DNA from: Turneriella sp.
Lineage (GTDB): Bacteria; Spirochaetota; Leptospiria; Turneriellales; Turneriellaceae
Length of the DNA: 64,000 bases
Direction: 5' to 3'
Assembly (NCBI GenBank): GCA_019186965.1
Contig: JABARV010000002.1
Coordinates: forward strand, 440,737 to 504,736
A program made the position numbers and the translations under genes. This document shows positions 34,642 through 41,932 of this stretch, one piece after another; position 1 is the first letter of the stretch, and the number at the start of each line of letters is the position of its first letter. A model generated the notes under the pieces. That model did not search any database and was not told where the DNA came from. It worked only from the letters and a program-made list of their open reading frames with translations.

Positions 34642-36567
34642 GTGTTGCATTTATGGAAAAAAACAATAGCCGACCAAAACTCCGTAGAAGAAATTTTTAG
34701 TTATGCAAAAATCTGGAAAGAACGTATCCTCAACAGAACTTTATGGGTTGTTGCGGTAGCCGCAATTTTAACTTCCATAACTCGATTCTTCCGAATAGGT
34801 TCTTTCGACTTTGGGGTTGCAATAGTAATCATTTTAGCTATTGTTGCGCTCCTCCACACACTGCCTGTTTTTTCGTGGAAAATAAAAGCGTTGTTTCTAA
34901 TTTTAAGTTTTACTGGAATTGGGCTTTATTTTTTACCTGTAACTGGGCCTCGGTATGGACCACTGTGTATTATGGGGGCTGCATGCCTTATTACCGAAAT
35001 ATTTATTGGCCGCTGGATAACTTACGCTCTAACTTTTTTTGGAACTATTATAATTTTGTGTTTTGCTATTTTAGTCCACCTTGGCCTATTGCAAACGCGT
35101 GATGTAACACCAACAGGAGAAGCGCCATGGATTGCGTGGATACAGGCGGCGATTCTTTTTTTAGCAGTAAATTCCTTACTTGTAAATTTAATACGCCGCC
35201 TTGTCTCTTCGCTTGAAACAAGCTTCGAGCGCCTTAAAAGGCAACACGCGATTAGCCACAATTTATCGCTTTACGATAGCCTCACGGGTTTACCAAACCG
35301 CAAACTTTTTTACGATAGGCTCGAACACGCAATCCTCGCAAGCGACCGCACTTTAGAGTACGGTGCACTTTTTCTTATCGATGTAGACAACCTTAAGAAT
35401 ATCAATGATATCTCAGGGCATGTAAGCGGCGATTATTACCTCACCGTTGTTGCAGAACGCATTAGTTCCATTGTCAAAGACACCGACACCGTTGCTCGCT
35501 GGGGTGGCGATGAGTTCGTTGTCATCGTTGAAAATTTAAGCCCCTCCCTTTCTCAAGCGGGTCGAGAAGCCGAACGTCTTGGAGAAAAAATTCTTGAGGC
35601 GTTAAGCCAACCCGTAACCAATCCTGACAAAAAAACACACACTTTCCAAAATACCGCGAGCATCGGGATTACCCTCATGTATGGACGTATCCATACTGCC
35701 GAAGAACTTGTTAAACGGGCAGATATCGCTATGTACAAAGCAAAATCAGACGGTAAAAACCGTTTGAGAAATTTCGACATGCAAATGCAACGCAAAGTCG
35801 AAGAGCGTATTACACTTGAAGCTAATCTAAAACAAGCACTCCATAAAAATGAATTTAAGCTGCTCTTTCAACCGCAATACGATTTGCGTAACACTATTAT
35901 TGGCGCAGAAATCCTTTTACGTTGGAACCATCCAACGCGTAAGGCAATTTATCCAAACGAATTTATTCCCCTTGCCGAAGAAACAGGAGAAATTATCGAA
36001 ATCGGTAAATGGATTCTCCACATGGCGTGCATCAGGTTGCAAGAATGGGCAGAAAAACCAGAAACACAAAATCTAACCCTTGCCATCAATGTATCTCCGC
36101 GCCAATTTCGCGACCCAGGATTCGTCGGTATGGTAAGCGACATCGTACGAAACTCTCGCATTCGTCCCCAAAATTTGAAGCTTGAACTCACAGAGAGCCT
36201 TATGCTTGAAAACATTGACGAAACTATCACGAGAATGGAGGATCTAAAAGAAATAGGGGTTACGTTTAGCCTTGATGACTTTGGAACAGGTTATTCGTCG
36301 CTTTCGTATTTGAAAAAACTTCCCTTTAGCCAAATAAAAATCGACCAATCGTTTATACGAGATCTTACTAAAGATTATAACGACGCGGTTTTAATCCGCA
36401 CCATTATTGGAATGGCGCAAAACCTTAACTTACACGTAGTGGCCGAAGGGGTTGAAGTGCACGAACAATTAACGGCTTTACGCGAAATGGGATGCCACGC
36501 ATACCAAGGATACTATTTTTCGAGACCTATTCCCATTGAAGAATTTGAAAAACTTGTTTTTCGTTAA
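34642..36567 (+). CDS. Membrane diguanylate cyclase / phosphodiesterase (GGDEF-EAL)
   Basis: The 641-residue protein has six or so N-terminal membrane helices (about 30-190). A GGDEF domain follows (about 210-370) with an intact RWGGDEFV active site near 286-293, and then an EAL domain (about 385-635). The EAL motif reads EIL (GAEILLRW), which keeps the metal-binding Glu. ELTESLMLEN, DDFGTGYSSLSYL and VAEGVE are intact, so phosphodiesterase activity is plausible. It makes or breaks cyclic di-GMP under membrane control. No separate sensory domain is obvious. GTG 34642 is the start of the open frame; no strong ribosome site. A PilZ protein at 58229 is a possible reader of the signal. Confidence 0.93.
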   Translation: MLHLWKKTIADQNSVEEIFSYAKIWKERILNRTLWVVAVAAILTSITRFFRIGSFDFGVAIVIILAIVALLHTLPVFSWKIKALFLILSFTGIGLYFLPVTGPRYGPLCIMGAACLITEIFIGRWITYALTFFGTIIILCFAILVHLGLLQTRDVTPTGEAPWIAWIQAAILFLAVNSLLVNLIRRLVSSLETSFERLKRQHAISHNLSLYDSLTGLPNRKLFYDRLEHAILASDRTLEYGALFLIDVDNLKNINDISGHVSGDYYLTVVAERISSIVKDTDTVARWGGDEFVVIVENLSPSLSQAGREAERLGEKILEALSQPVTNPDKKTHTFQNTASIGITLMYGRIHTAEELVKRADIAMYKAKSDGKNRLRNFDMQMQRKVEERITLEANLKQALHKNEFKLLFQPQYDLRNTIIGAEILLRWNHPTRKAIYPNEFIPLAEETGEIIEIGKWILHMACIRLQEWAEKPETQNLTLAINVSPRQFRDPGFVGMVSDIVRNSRIRPQNLKLELTESLMLENIDETITRMEDLKEIGVTFSLDDFGTGYSSLSYLKKLPFSQIKIDQSFIRDLTKDYNDAVLIRTIIGMAQNLNLHVVAEGVEVHEQLTALREMGCHAYQGYYFSRPIPIEEFEKLVFR

Positions 36568-36600
36568 TGTATTATTTTCTATTTAAATAAACTTGAATCG

Positions 36601-37806
36601 TTATTTTTTGAGACTCGTTTCATTCCCTAAAAGGTCGATTGCCTTTATTTCAAGACCGGGCTGTGCAGGAACTTTAACAATGTCACGAATATCCCAAAAG
36701 CGAAAGTATTCGTCTGCAATTAATTTTCCATCGCGGTAAACACGAACAACAATGGGATAATTTTCGTCTTTAAATGAAAATTGTAAATTACCCGCCGCGT
36801 CGTTTGCAAGTTCTGTGATTTTAGGGCCTGTCGTGTCGATAAGCATACGGCGCGTTTGGAGAGGTTCTGTAATTCCAGCGCTGTTGGTAGCTTTAAACTC
36901 AATTTTATAATAACCAAATTCGTCTTTTGCAAAAGAAGCTACTTCAATTTCGCTTTCGTATTTTTGCCATGGTGGCGCACCTGCACCTTCTTTATAGATT
37001 CTATATTCGATTGTACTTGCCCCTGCCCACACACCCTGCGGGCGCAACGAAATTTTTGTTTTCGCGCCTACAATAAAACCGCCTTTTCCCGAAATAAAAG
37101 GCGCATAAAATTTTACATACGTGCGTGGATATCCCATAGTCGCATTACGCTCTGTTGTTGTAGAGCTTTGGTTTGTACTTTGTGCCTGATTTACTCCGTC
37201 TTTACTACCATCTACAGGGTTGTTATTATCTGTGTTATTTGTAGCTTTACTACTTTCTGTAGGTTGCTTGGAGATTTGTGTACGCGCATCTGTAGTTTTG
37301 TTTTCTTCGCGTGTATCTACAGAAGTATCGTCTAAAGGTGGCTTGTTTTTTGTTTCGTCTTGTTGATTTTCTTCTGTGGCGTTTGCATTTGCAGAATTTT
37401 CGTTTGGCGCCTCTACGTTATGTGCCTGTTTTGTTGAACGTGAGATCTCTACTATATCTCCCCATGGACCAAAAAGGCCTTCACGGTACGCAGAACGTAG
37501 GCGAAAATAACGAAAGCGCGTCGGTAACCTTTTATCAATTTCAACGCTTGTAATCTTTTCACGTAGACTTTTTTTAGGGTTCGCCTTTTGCTTTGGAGTA
37601 ATATTTTTATCTTCTAACCATTCAATTTGGTAAAACTTTGCATCTTCGCGTGGTTCAAGAATAATACGCACAGGATACGTGCTCTCTTCGCCATCTTGAG
37701 TGTCCGCGTTTAAAGGTATGTTTGCCACAAGCAAAAAATTTGCTAATAAAAAATATAAGAAGTTAAACTTATGCAAATTACCACGCAGATTCTTAGGCAA
37801 CGCCAT
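36601..37806 (-). CDS. Exported OmpL47-type / Ig-like surface protein with low-complexity linker
   Basis: The 401-residue protein has a signal-like N-terminus (FLYFLLANFLLVANIPLNA). Residues 45-125 resemble a fibronectin-III-like fold (FRYFRLRSAYREGLFGPWGD). Residues 130-225 are a polar linker rich in Asn, Thr, Glu, Lys and Ser. The C-terminal part has the spirochaetal OmpL47-like pattern: STIEYRIYKEGAGAPPW, YYKIEFKATNSAGITEPLQT and LIDTTGPKI. The last 50 residues form another beta domain. The protein is probably periplasmic or on the cell surface. It is convergent with the GGDEF-EAL gene, 33 bases apart. Confidence 0.72.
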   Translation of the reverse strand: MALPKNLRGNLHKFNFLYFLLANFLLVANIPLNADTQDGEESTYPVRIILEPREDAKFYQIEWLEDKNITPKQKANPKKSLREKITSVEIDKRLPTRFRYFRLRSAYREGLFGPWGDIVEISRSTKQAHNVEAPNENSANANATEENQQDETKNKPPLDDTSVDTREENKTTDARTQISKQPTESSKATNNTDNNNPVDGSKDGVNQAQSTNQSSTTTERNATMGYPRTYVKFYAPFISGKGGFIVGAKTKISLRPQGVWAGASTIEYRIYKEGAGAPPWQKYESEIEVASFAKDEFGYYKIEFKATNSAGITEPLQTRRMLIDTTGPKITELANDAAGNLQFSFKDENYPIVVRVYRDGKLIADEYFRFWDIRDIVKVPAQPGLEIKAIDLLGNETSLKK

Positions 37807-37848
37807 AGAGTCGTGAGTTAGAACATTGTTCTTATCGTCAAGGAGACT

Positions 37849-38997
37849 TTGATTTATGGTTGCGCCTTTAATGCACAGTATGGCTGTACCATACAGGTGG
37901 AAAAACTACACAACCGTAACCACGCGCTTGATTTTTTGCGCGGGAGCACAATTTTTTTAATGATCCTTGTTAACAACCAAGGCGATTGGGCGTTTACGTA
38001 TCCATTTTTTCGCCACGCACCGTGGAACGGCTTTTTGGGGGCAGATATTGTTTTTCCGCTTTTTCTCTTTGTGGCAGGCTTTGCCGCTGCCCTCAAAATT
38101 TCACGAACTACAGGCATCCCCATCGCGCCGTACGCAACTTCACTAATGCGGCGCTCAGCCATTCTTTTTGTTGTCGGCCTTTTACTCAATGCATGGCCTT
38201 TTGGCTTTTTTTCGGAAACCAAATTTCATCTCGAAAATTTGCGTATCATGGGCGTCTTGCAGCGCATTGCTCTTTGTGTTTTTTTAGGTGGTTGGGTTTT
38301 GTATAAATTTCGTTCCGCACGCGCACTCCTATATTCAATCTTGGTAATTTTTATTGTATATGAATTTTTTATGCGCGTACCTCTTATGCTCTACCAGCAA
38401 GACTTTTTCGGACAGAGCTTTGGGCTCAAAAATAATTTTGCGCGGTTTGTTGATCTTTTTATACTCCCCGAAAAAATGCTCTACCAAGTACAAGGTATCC
38501 GGTTTGACCCCGAAGGGCTTTTTACGACGATTACCGCCTTAGCGTCTTTTCTTTTAGGTGCGCTCTGTTTCCGTAGCAGTGCACGGCTTCGTTTTGGAGT
38601 ACTGTGCCTTGTGTTGGGTGCGCTCCTACTTACTGTTGAACCCATGAATAAAAATTTATGGACACTACCTTTTACTCTCATTACCGGTGCAGCAGGCTTT
38701 TTTTCAATATTCTTTTTAGAAAAAATTGATTGGCAAAAAAGAAGGCTTTGGCAGCAACCCATTTTATATATGGGTAAAAATCCGCTTGTCCTTTATACGT
38801 TGAGCGTTCTTGTCGCAAAATCGTTGGCGGTAATAAAAATAAATGATACACAAACAATAAAAAATATTCTCGTCAGTTTTATTTTGTATCTTCCTGTGCC
38901 ACGCGAAGCAGCTTCGCTTCTTTACGGATTCTTTTTGCTTGTCCTCGTTGCTTTTGTGGCGCGCTTTTTTCGCAACGTTACTTTTGCCGCCCGCTGA
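37849..38997 (+). CDS. HGSNAT/DUF5009-type membrane acyltransferase-like protein
   Basis: The 382-residue protein has about ten membrane helices. The N-terminal motif ALDFLRGSTIFLMILVNNQGDW, then PFFRHAPWNGFLGADIVFPLFLFVAG, is characteristic of the heparan-alpha-glucosaminide N-acetyltransferase-like family (DUF1624/5009, NagX). These move acetyl groups across a membrane to sugars or have unknown roles in bacteria. TTG 37849 is taken as start because AAGGAG lies just upstream; an ATG at 37856 is in another frame. The conserved His in FRHAPW is present. Its 3' end overlaps a small minus-strand gene by about 76 bases. Confidence 0.82.
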   Translation: MIYGCAFNAQYGCTIQVEKLHNRNHALDFLRGSTIFLMILVNNQGDWAFTYPFFRHAPWNGFLGADIVFPLFLFVAGFAAALKISRTTGIPIAPYATSLMRRSAILFVVGLLLNAWPFGFFSETKFHLENLRIMGVLQRIALCVFLGGWVLYKFRSARALLYSILVIFIVYEFFMRVPLMLYQQDFFGQSFGLKNNFARFVDLFILPEKMLYQVQGIRFDPEGLFTTITALASFLLGALCFRSSARLRFGVLCLVLGALLLTVEPMNKNLWTLPFTLITGAAGFFSIFFLEKIDWQKRRLWQQPILYMGKNPLVLYTLSVLVAKSLAVIKINDTQTIKNILVSFILYLPVPREAASLLYGFFLLVLVAFVARFFRNVTFAAR

Positions 38998-39182
38998 TTT
39001 TTACCTAAACCCTCTTGTACTTGATAAATTTTTTCGTTCAAAGAAAAAGCTTGCATTGCACCCAGCGCATTTTCCCACCTGCCTTCTGCGCACAATCCCA
39101 TGACGCCCGCTTCTTCGTACGCATCTTTTGCCGCTTGCATTAATAAGTCGCGAATTTTCTCGGCAAACACCGCTTGATCCAT
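38922..39182 (-). CDS. Small hypothetical protein, soluble
   Basis: The protein of 86 residues from ATG 39182 is unrecognised. Its core AKDAYEEAGVMGLCAEGRWENALGAMQAF is a convincing helix pair of the kind seen in small conserved proteins, and the tail is very basic (RKKRATKATRTSKKNP), which suggests nucleic acid or membrane contact. It overlaps the 3' end of the HGSNAT-like gene on the other strand by 76 bases, which weakens the call. No strong ribosome site was seen. Confidence 0.45.
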   Translation of the reverse strand: MDQAVFAEKIRDLLMQAAKDAYEEAGVMGLCAEGRWENALGAMQAFSLNEKIYQVQEGLGKNQRAAKVTLRKKRATKATRTSKKNP

Positions 39183-39327
39183 AGGCACACAACGAGAATT
39201 TGCAGTCTGGGCGAAAATCAACTTAAATAGCAGGGCATTTAAAAACTCCGCTTTCGGTACAAAATGTGGATGGAGTGCCGAACAGCTTGACGCAACGTCG
39301 CAACAACCCTTTCAGTCGGGTAACTCC

Positions 39328-39933
39328 ATGCTCCGTTGCGCGTTTAATCGTATTTTTTTATTCCTCCTTGTACATATTGTTACAATAAATATACCGCTCT
39401 ATGCACAGGTAGAAACCGAAGCGTGGCGCTTTAGGCCACAAATAGGGGTTTGGTTTGGTCCTGTGACGCCAGTACCGGGAACTAAAGTCGCCGACGTTTT
39501 AGTTACGAGTTTAGGCGGAGGGCTTTTTTTCCGTGGCAATCTGCCTTCAAACGCACTACGCACCGAAATAGGCGTCTCGTACAGTTACTACACCTCGCGC
39601 ACGACAGCGCGACTACACTCCCTTCCTGTTTATGGAGCACTTGTCTATACGCTACCTATAAACCTTCCCCTGTCTTTTTTTGTTAAAGCAGGCGCAGGAA
39701 GTAACTACCTGTACAACTCCGTTGAAAAATCGAAAAATTGGCTTCCTGCAGGCTACCTTGGGTTTGAAACTTCGTTTCCTGCTGGTAAACTTGTAAATAT
39801 TGGCGTACGCGCAGACTACTACTTTTTATACGAAAAATACTTAAGCCCTCCCGCGAATAATCCCAACTACGAAGTGCATAACGGCCACTTCTTTAATTTT
39901 GGTTTAATGGTAAATTTTAACTTGAGTAGGTAA
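39328..39933 (+). CDS. Predicted outer-membrane beta-barrel protein
   Basis: The 201-residue protein has a signal peptide (FNRIFLFLLVHIVTINIPLYAQ). The mature part is strand-rich with regular amphipathic, aromatic stretches (FRPQIGVWFGPV, LRTEIGVSYSYY, LSFFVKAGAGSNYLY, VNIGVRADYYFLY, FFNFGLMVNFNL), as in eight-stranded OmpA/OmpW-like barrels. Its final residues do not end in Phe, but NFNLSR is close. Function is unknown. It is followed by a lipoprotein gene 3 bases later, so the two form a unit. Confidence 0.68.
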   Translation: MLRCAFNRIFLFLLVHIVTINIPLYAQVETEAWRFRPQIGVWFGPVTPVPGTKVADVLVTSLGGGLFFRGNLPSNALRTEIGVSYSYYTSRTTARLHSLPVYGALVYTLPINLPLSFFVKAGAGSNYLYNSVEKSKNWLPAGYLGFETSFPAGKLVNIGVRADYYFLYEKYLSPPANNPNYEVHNGHFFNFGLMVNFNLSR

Positions 39934-39936
39934 GTT

Positions 39937-41229
39937 ATGAAAAAAGGCAGATTTACTCTTCCCCTCTTTTGCGCGGCGTTATTCGTAAATTGCACCGGCG
40001 AACTTCCTCTTTCCGATTTACTCAACGATTCAATTACACTCAAGTTTTTAGGTACATACGAAAGTAACGACCCTTACGGGGATTTATCGCTTTCTAAAGA
40101 CGACGTCATAAACGCAGGAATTACCGGCAACACGAACTGGAACGCCGCTTCGGACATTTATAACTACGCAAACGGCCTTACGGTAAGCCGCGTAAAATAT
40201 TACATCGACATTGCGGAAATCCGCATTGCGCAGGGGCAGGGAAAATCGGGTAGCCAAAGTATCAGCGATTACTGGAACCAGTTTGCTATTTCGCGTGAGC
40301 TCCTTTGCTCGGACTATGCAACAGTTGATTCTTCACGCCACCTACCCAACTGCTCCAGCAATAACGGCATCCAAAAACTATACGATTTTTTTAACGGTGG
40401 CTACTCGTACAAAGCAAGCGACGTTACGCCCGGTACCTACAACCATTTAGGGATTTATTTCCGCCGCTTCAACACATACCCCGCTGCACGCTTTAACGCA
40501 GCAGGACAATTTATAAACGCAAGCGGTAGCGTAGCAAGCCAAGACGCGAGCGAGCAGTCGATGACAACCGCTTTTGATAACAACGGTATCTACGGATTCG
40601 ATATGGAGAACTTACTGCTCAATCCTTACGGCGGCGCGGCGAGCGAACCTTTGATGTTTCCATTGCAACGCAAAGATTTATCAATTCAAGTACCTGGCAA
40701 TAACGAGCCTTATGTACTCGAAGTGCGCGTTTTCTTAAAAAACTTGATGATGGCTCATGTAATCCAAGGCGGTGATGGAACTGGTATCGTATACGTGGGA
40801 CCCTCGGACTGGAATATTGACCATAAATACCAAGACACCTACAACTCTGTGCGGATGGGTGGGTCTGTACTCTTAACTGCACGCACATACGAACCAGCAA
40901 GCGTAGGTTCTATTGCCATTACAGGCGGAAATGCCAACGAGTATTTTGCCGCAGTGCCTGCAGGTTCTGCTTTTAATCCACTAACAGCGCTACCTTTGGC
41001 AGCAACTTCCGCTACAACAGGCGTTATCAAAAACCTTATGCCTGGAAGCTACGATGTGTACCGCACCTGTGACCAAACAAAATGCGGAACCGCTTCTACC
41101 GCTGGAACATGCAGCACTCCTGTACCTGGCCAAGATGGTTTTCCCGAAAAAGCGGTGTCGTGTGGGCCAGCAGTGGCGGTCACTAAAGGTACGACAACAA
41201 ATTTTGGCGCATGCGGATCTTCCTGTTAA
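39937..41229 (+). CDS. Hypothetical lipoprotein, leptospiral style
   Basis: The 430-residue protein starts with a lipoprotein signal: a basic N-terminus, LPLFCAALFVNC as lipobox (FVN-C), then TGELPLSD. The mature part is polar, rich in Asn, Tyr, Ser and Gly, with a Cys-rich C-terminus (CDQTKCGT, CSTPVPG, CGP, CGSSC) that could form several disulfides. No family is recognised. It is probably an outer-surface or periplasmic lipoprotein. It lies between a barrel gene (3 bases upstream) and a small exported protein gene that overlaps its end by 19 bases. Confidence 0.65.
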   Translation: MKKGRFTLPLFCAALFVNCTGELPLSDLLNDSITLKFLGTYESNDPYGDLSLSKDDVINAGITGNTNWNAASDIYNYANGLTVSRVKYYIDIAEIRIAQGQGKSGSQSISDYWNQFAISRELLCSDYATVDSSRHLPNCSSNNGIQKLYDFFNGGYSYKASDVTPGTYNHLGIYFRRFNTYPAARFNAAGQFINASGSVASQDASEQSMTTAFDNNGIYGFDMENLLLNPYGGAASEPLMFPLQRKDLSIQVPGNNEPYVLEVRVFLKNLMMAHVIQGGDGTGIVYVGPSDWNIDHKYQDTYNSVRMGGSVLLTARTYEPASVGSIAITGGNANEYFAAVPAGSAFNPLTALPLAATSATTGVIKNLMPGSYDVYRTCDQTKCGTASTAGTCSTPVPGQDGFPEKAVSCGPAVAVTKGTTTNFGACGSSC

Positions 41230-41576
41230 CCGGTTTCATTCTATTTTTTACAATACCCCTTTTTACAGAAGATACTGCGCTTTCAATCGCACGCCGTGAA
41301 ATCCAAACGCAATGCGAGCTCATTGAAAAAGGAGATACCGCTGAATTAAAAAAACATTTTACCAAGCGCCTACAAAAACACATCGTCGGTTTTCGTATAC
41401 GCCGTGTGCAGCGTATACTCCCCCTTTACAAATTACACGACCTTGTCGGTAGCGCAGAAGAAACCACACGCGGCGGAAAACGCATCATTATAGTAAAAAT
41501 GCGTAAAGGAAACCCGCTAACAACTCTCGTTGAAATCAACGGCAAGTGGTACACAGACAGGATGTGGTTTAAGTAA
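41211..41576 (+). CDS. Small hypothetical exported protein
   Basis: The 121-residue protein has a signal peptide (MRIFLLTGFILFFTIPLFTE). The rest reads like a small alpha/beta fold of the nuclear-transport-factor or lipocalin-like kind: a helix with IARREIQTQCELIEKGDTAEL, then strands ending in TLVEINGKWYTDRMWFK. This layout is common in SnoaL/NTF2-like periplasmic proteins, but I cannot assign it. It overlaps the lipoprotein gene by 19 bases and closes the three-gene surface cluster. The 57-bp repeat array begins two bases after its stop. Confidence 0.55.
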   Translation: MRIFLLTGFILFFTIPLFTEDTALSIARREIQTQCELIEKGDTAELKKHFTKRLQKHIVGFRIRRVQRILPLYKLHDLVGSAEETTRGGKRIIIVKMRKGNPLTTLVEINGKWYTDRMWFK

Positions 41577-41577
41577 A

Positions 41578-41805
41578 CCTGCGCCCTGCGTGCGGCAAAG
41601 ACGGCATCCGTGCCGGCCGCACTACGAGGCACCTCCTGCGCCCTGCGTGCGGCAAAGACGGCATCCGTGCCGGCCGCACTGCGAGGCACCTCCTGCGCCC
41701 TGCGTGCGGCGAAGACGGCATCCGTGCCGGCCGCACTGCGAGGCACCTCCTGCGCCCTGCGTGCGGCGAAGACGGCATCCGTGCCGGCCGCACTGCGAGG
41801 CACCT
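41578..41805 (-). repeat. Four tandem 57-bp GC-rich repeats downstream of tRNA-Arg
   Basis: Units lie at 41578-41634, 41635-41691, 41692-41748 and 41749-41805, with a fifth partial start (41806-41815) that runs into the tRNA. Only a few bases differ among them. In the tRNA sense each unit contains a hairpin with arms GTGCGGC and GCCGCAC enclosing CGGCA and TGCCG. The 17-mer at each unit junction repeats the last five bases of the tRNA and its 3' flank. The frames across it in all directions are low-complexity and are not genes. Confidence 0.95.
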
Positions 41806-41809
41806 CCTG

Positions 41810-41881
41810 CGCCCTCGACAGGAATCGAACCTGTGCACATGGCTTCGGAGACCAACGCTCTATCCACTGAGCTACGAGGGC
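41810..41881 (-). tRNA. tRNA-Arg(CCG)
   Basis: On the minus strand the acceptor arms are GCCCTCG and CGAGGGC with discriminator G. The D arm is GCTC...GAGC and the T arm ACAGG-TTCGATT-CCTGT. The anticodon loop reads CTCCGAA, giving CCG. The first pair of the anticodon stem is a T-T mismatch. The CCA end is not encoded. A repeat array with copies of its 3' end follows directly. Confidence 0.93.
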
Positions 41882-41932
41882 AAACTTATAAATGGGTATT
41901 GGGCTATGTGCTTTCTAAAGACATGCCGTAAA

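Noticed and set aside
41578-41805. Possible CRISPR array
   Set aside because: The units are tandem without unique spacers, and no cas gene is in the window.
41426-41931. Several overlapping ORFs of 80-130 residues on both strands with repeated protein motifs
   Set aside because: They arise because the 57-bp repeat unit is a multiple of three and GC-rich, so every frame stays open. They have no ribosome sites and one runs through the tRNA gene.
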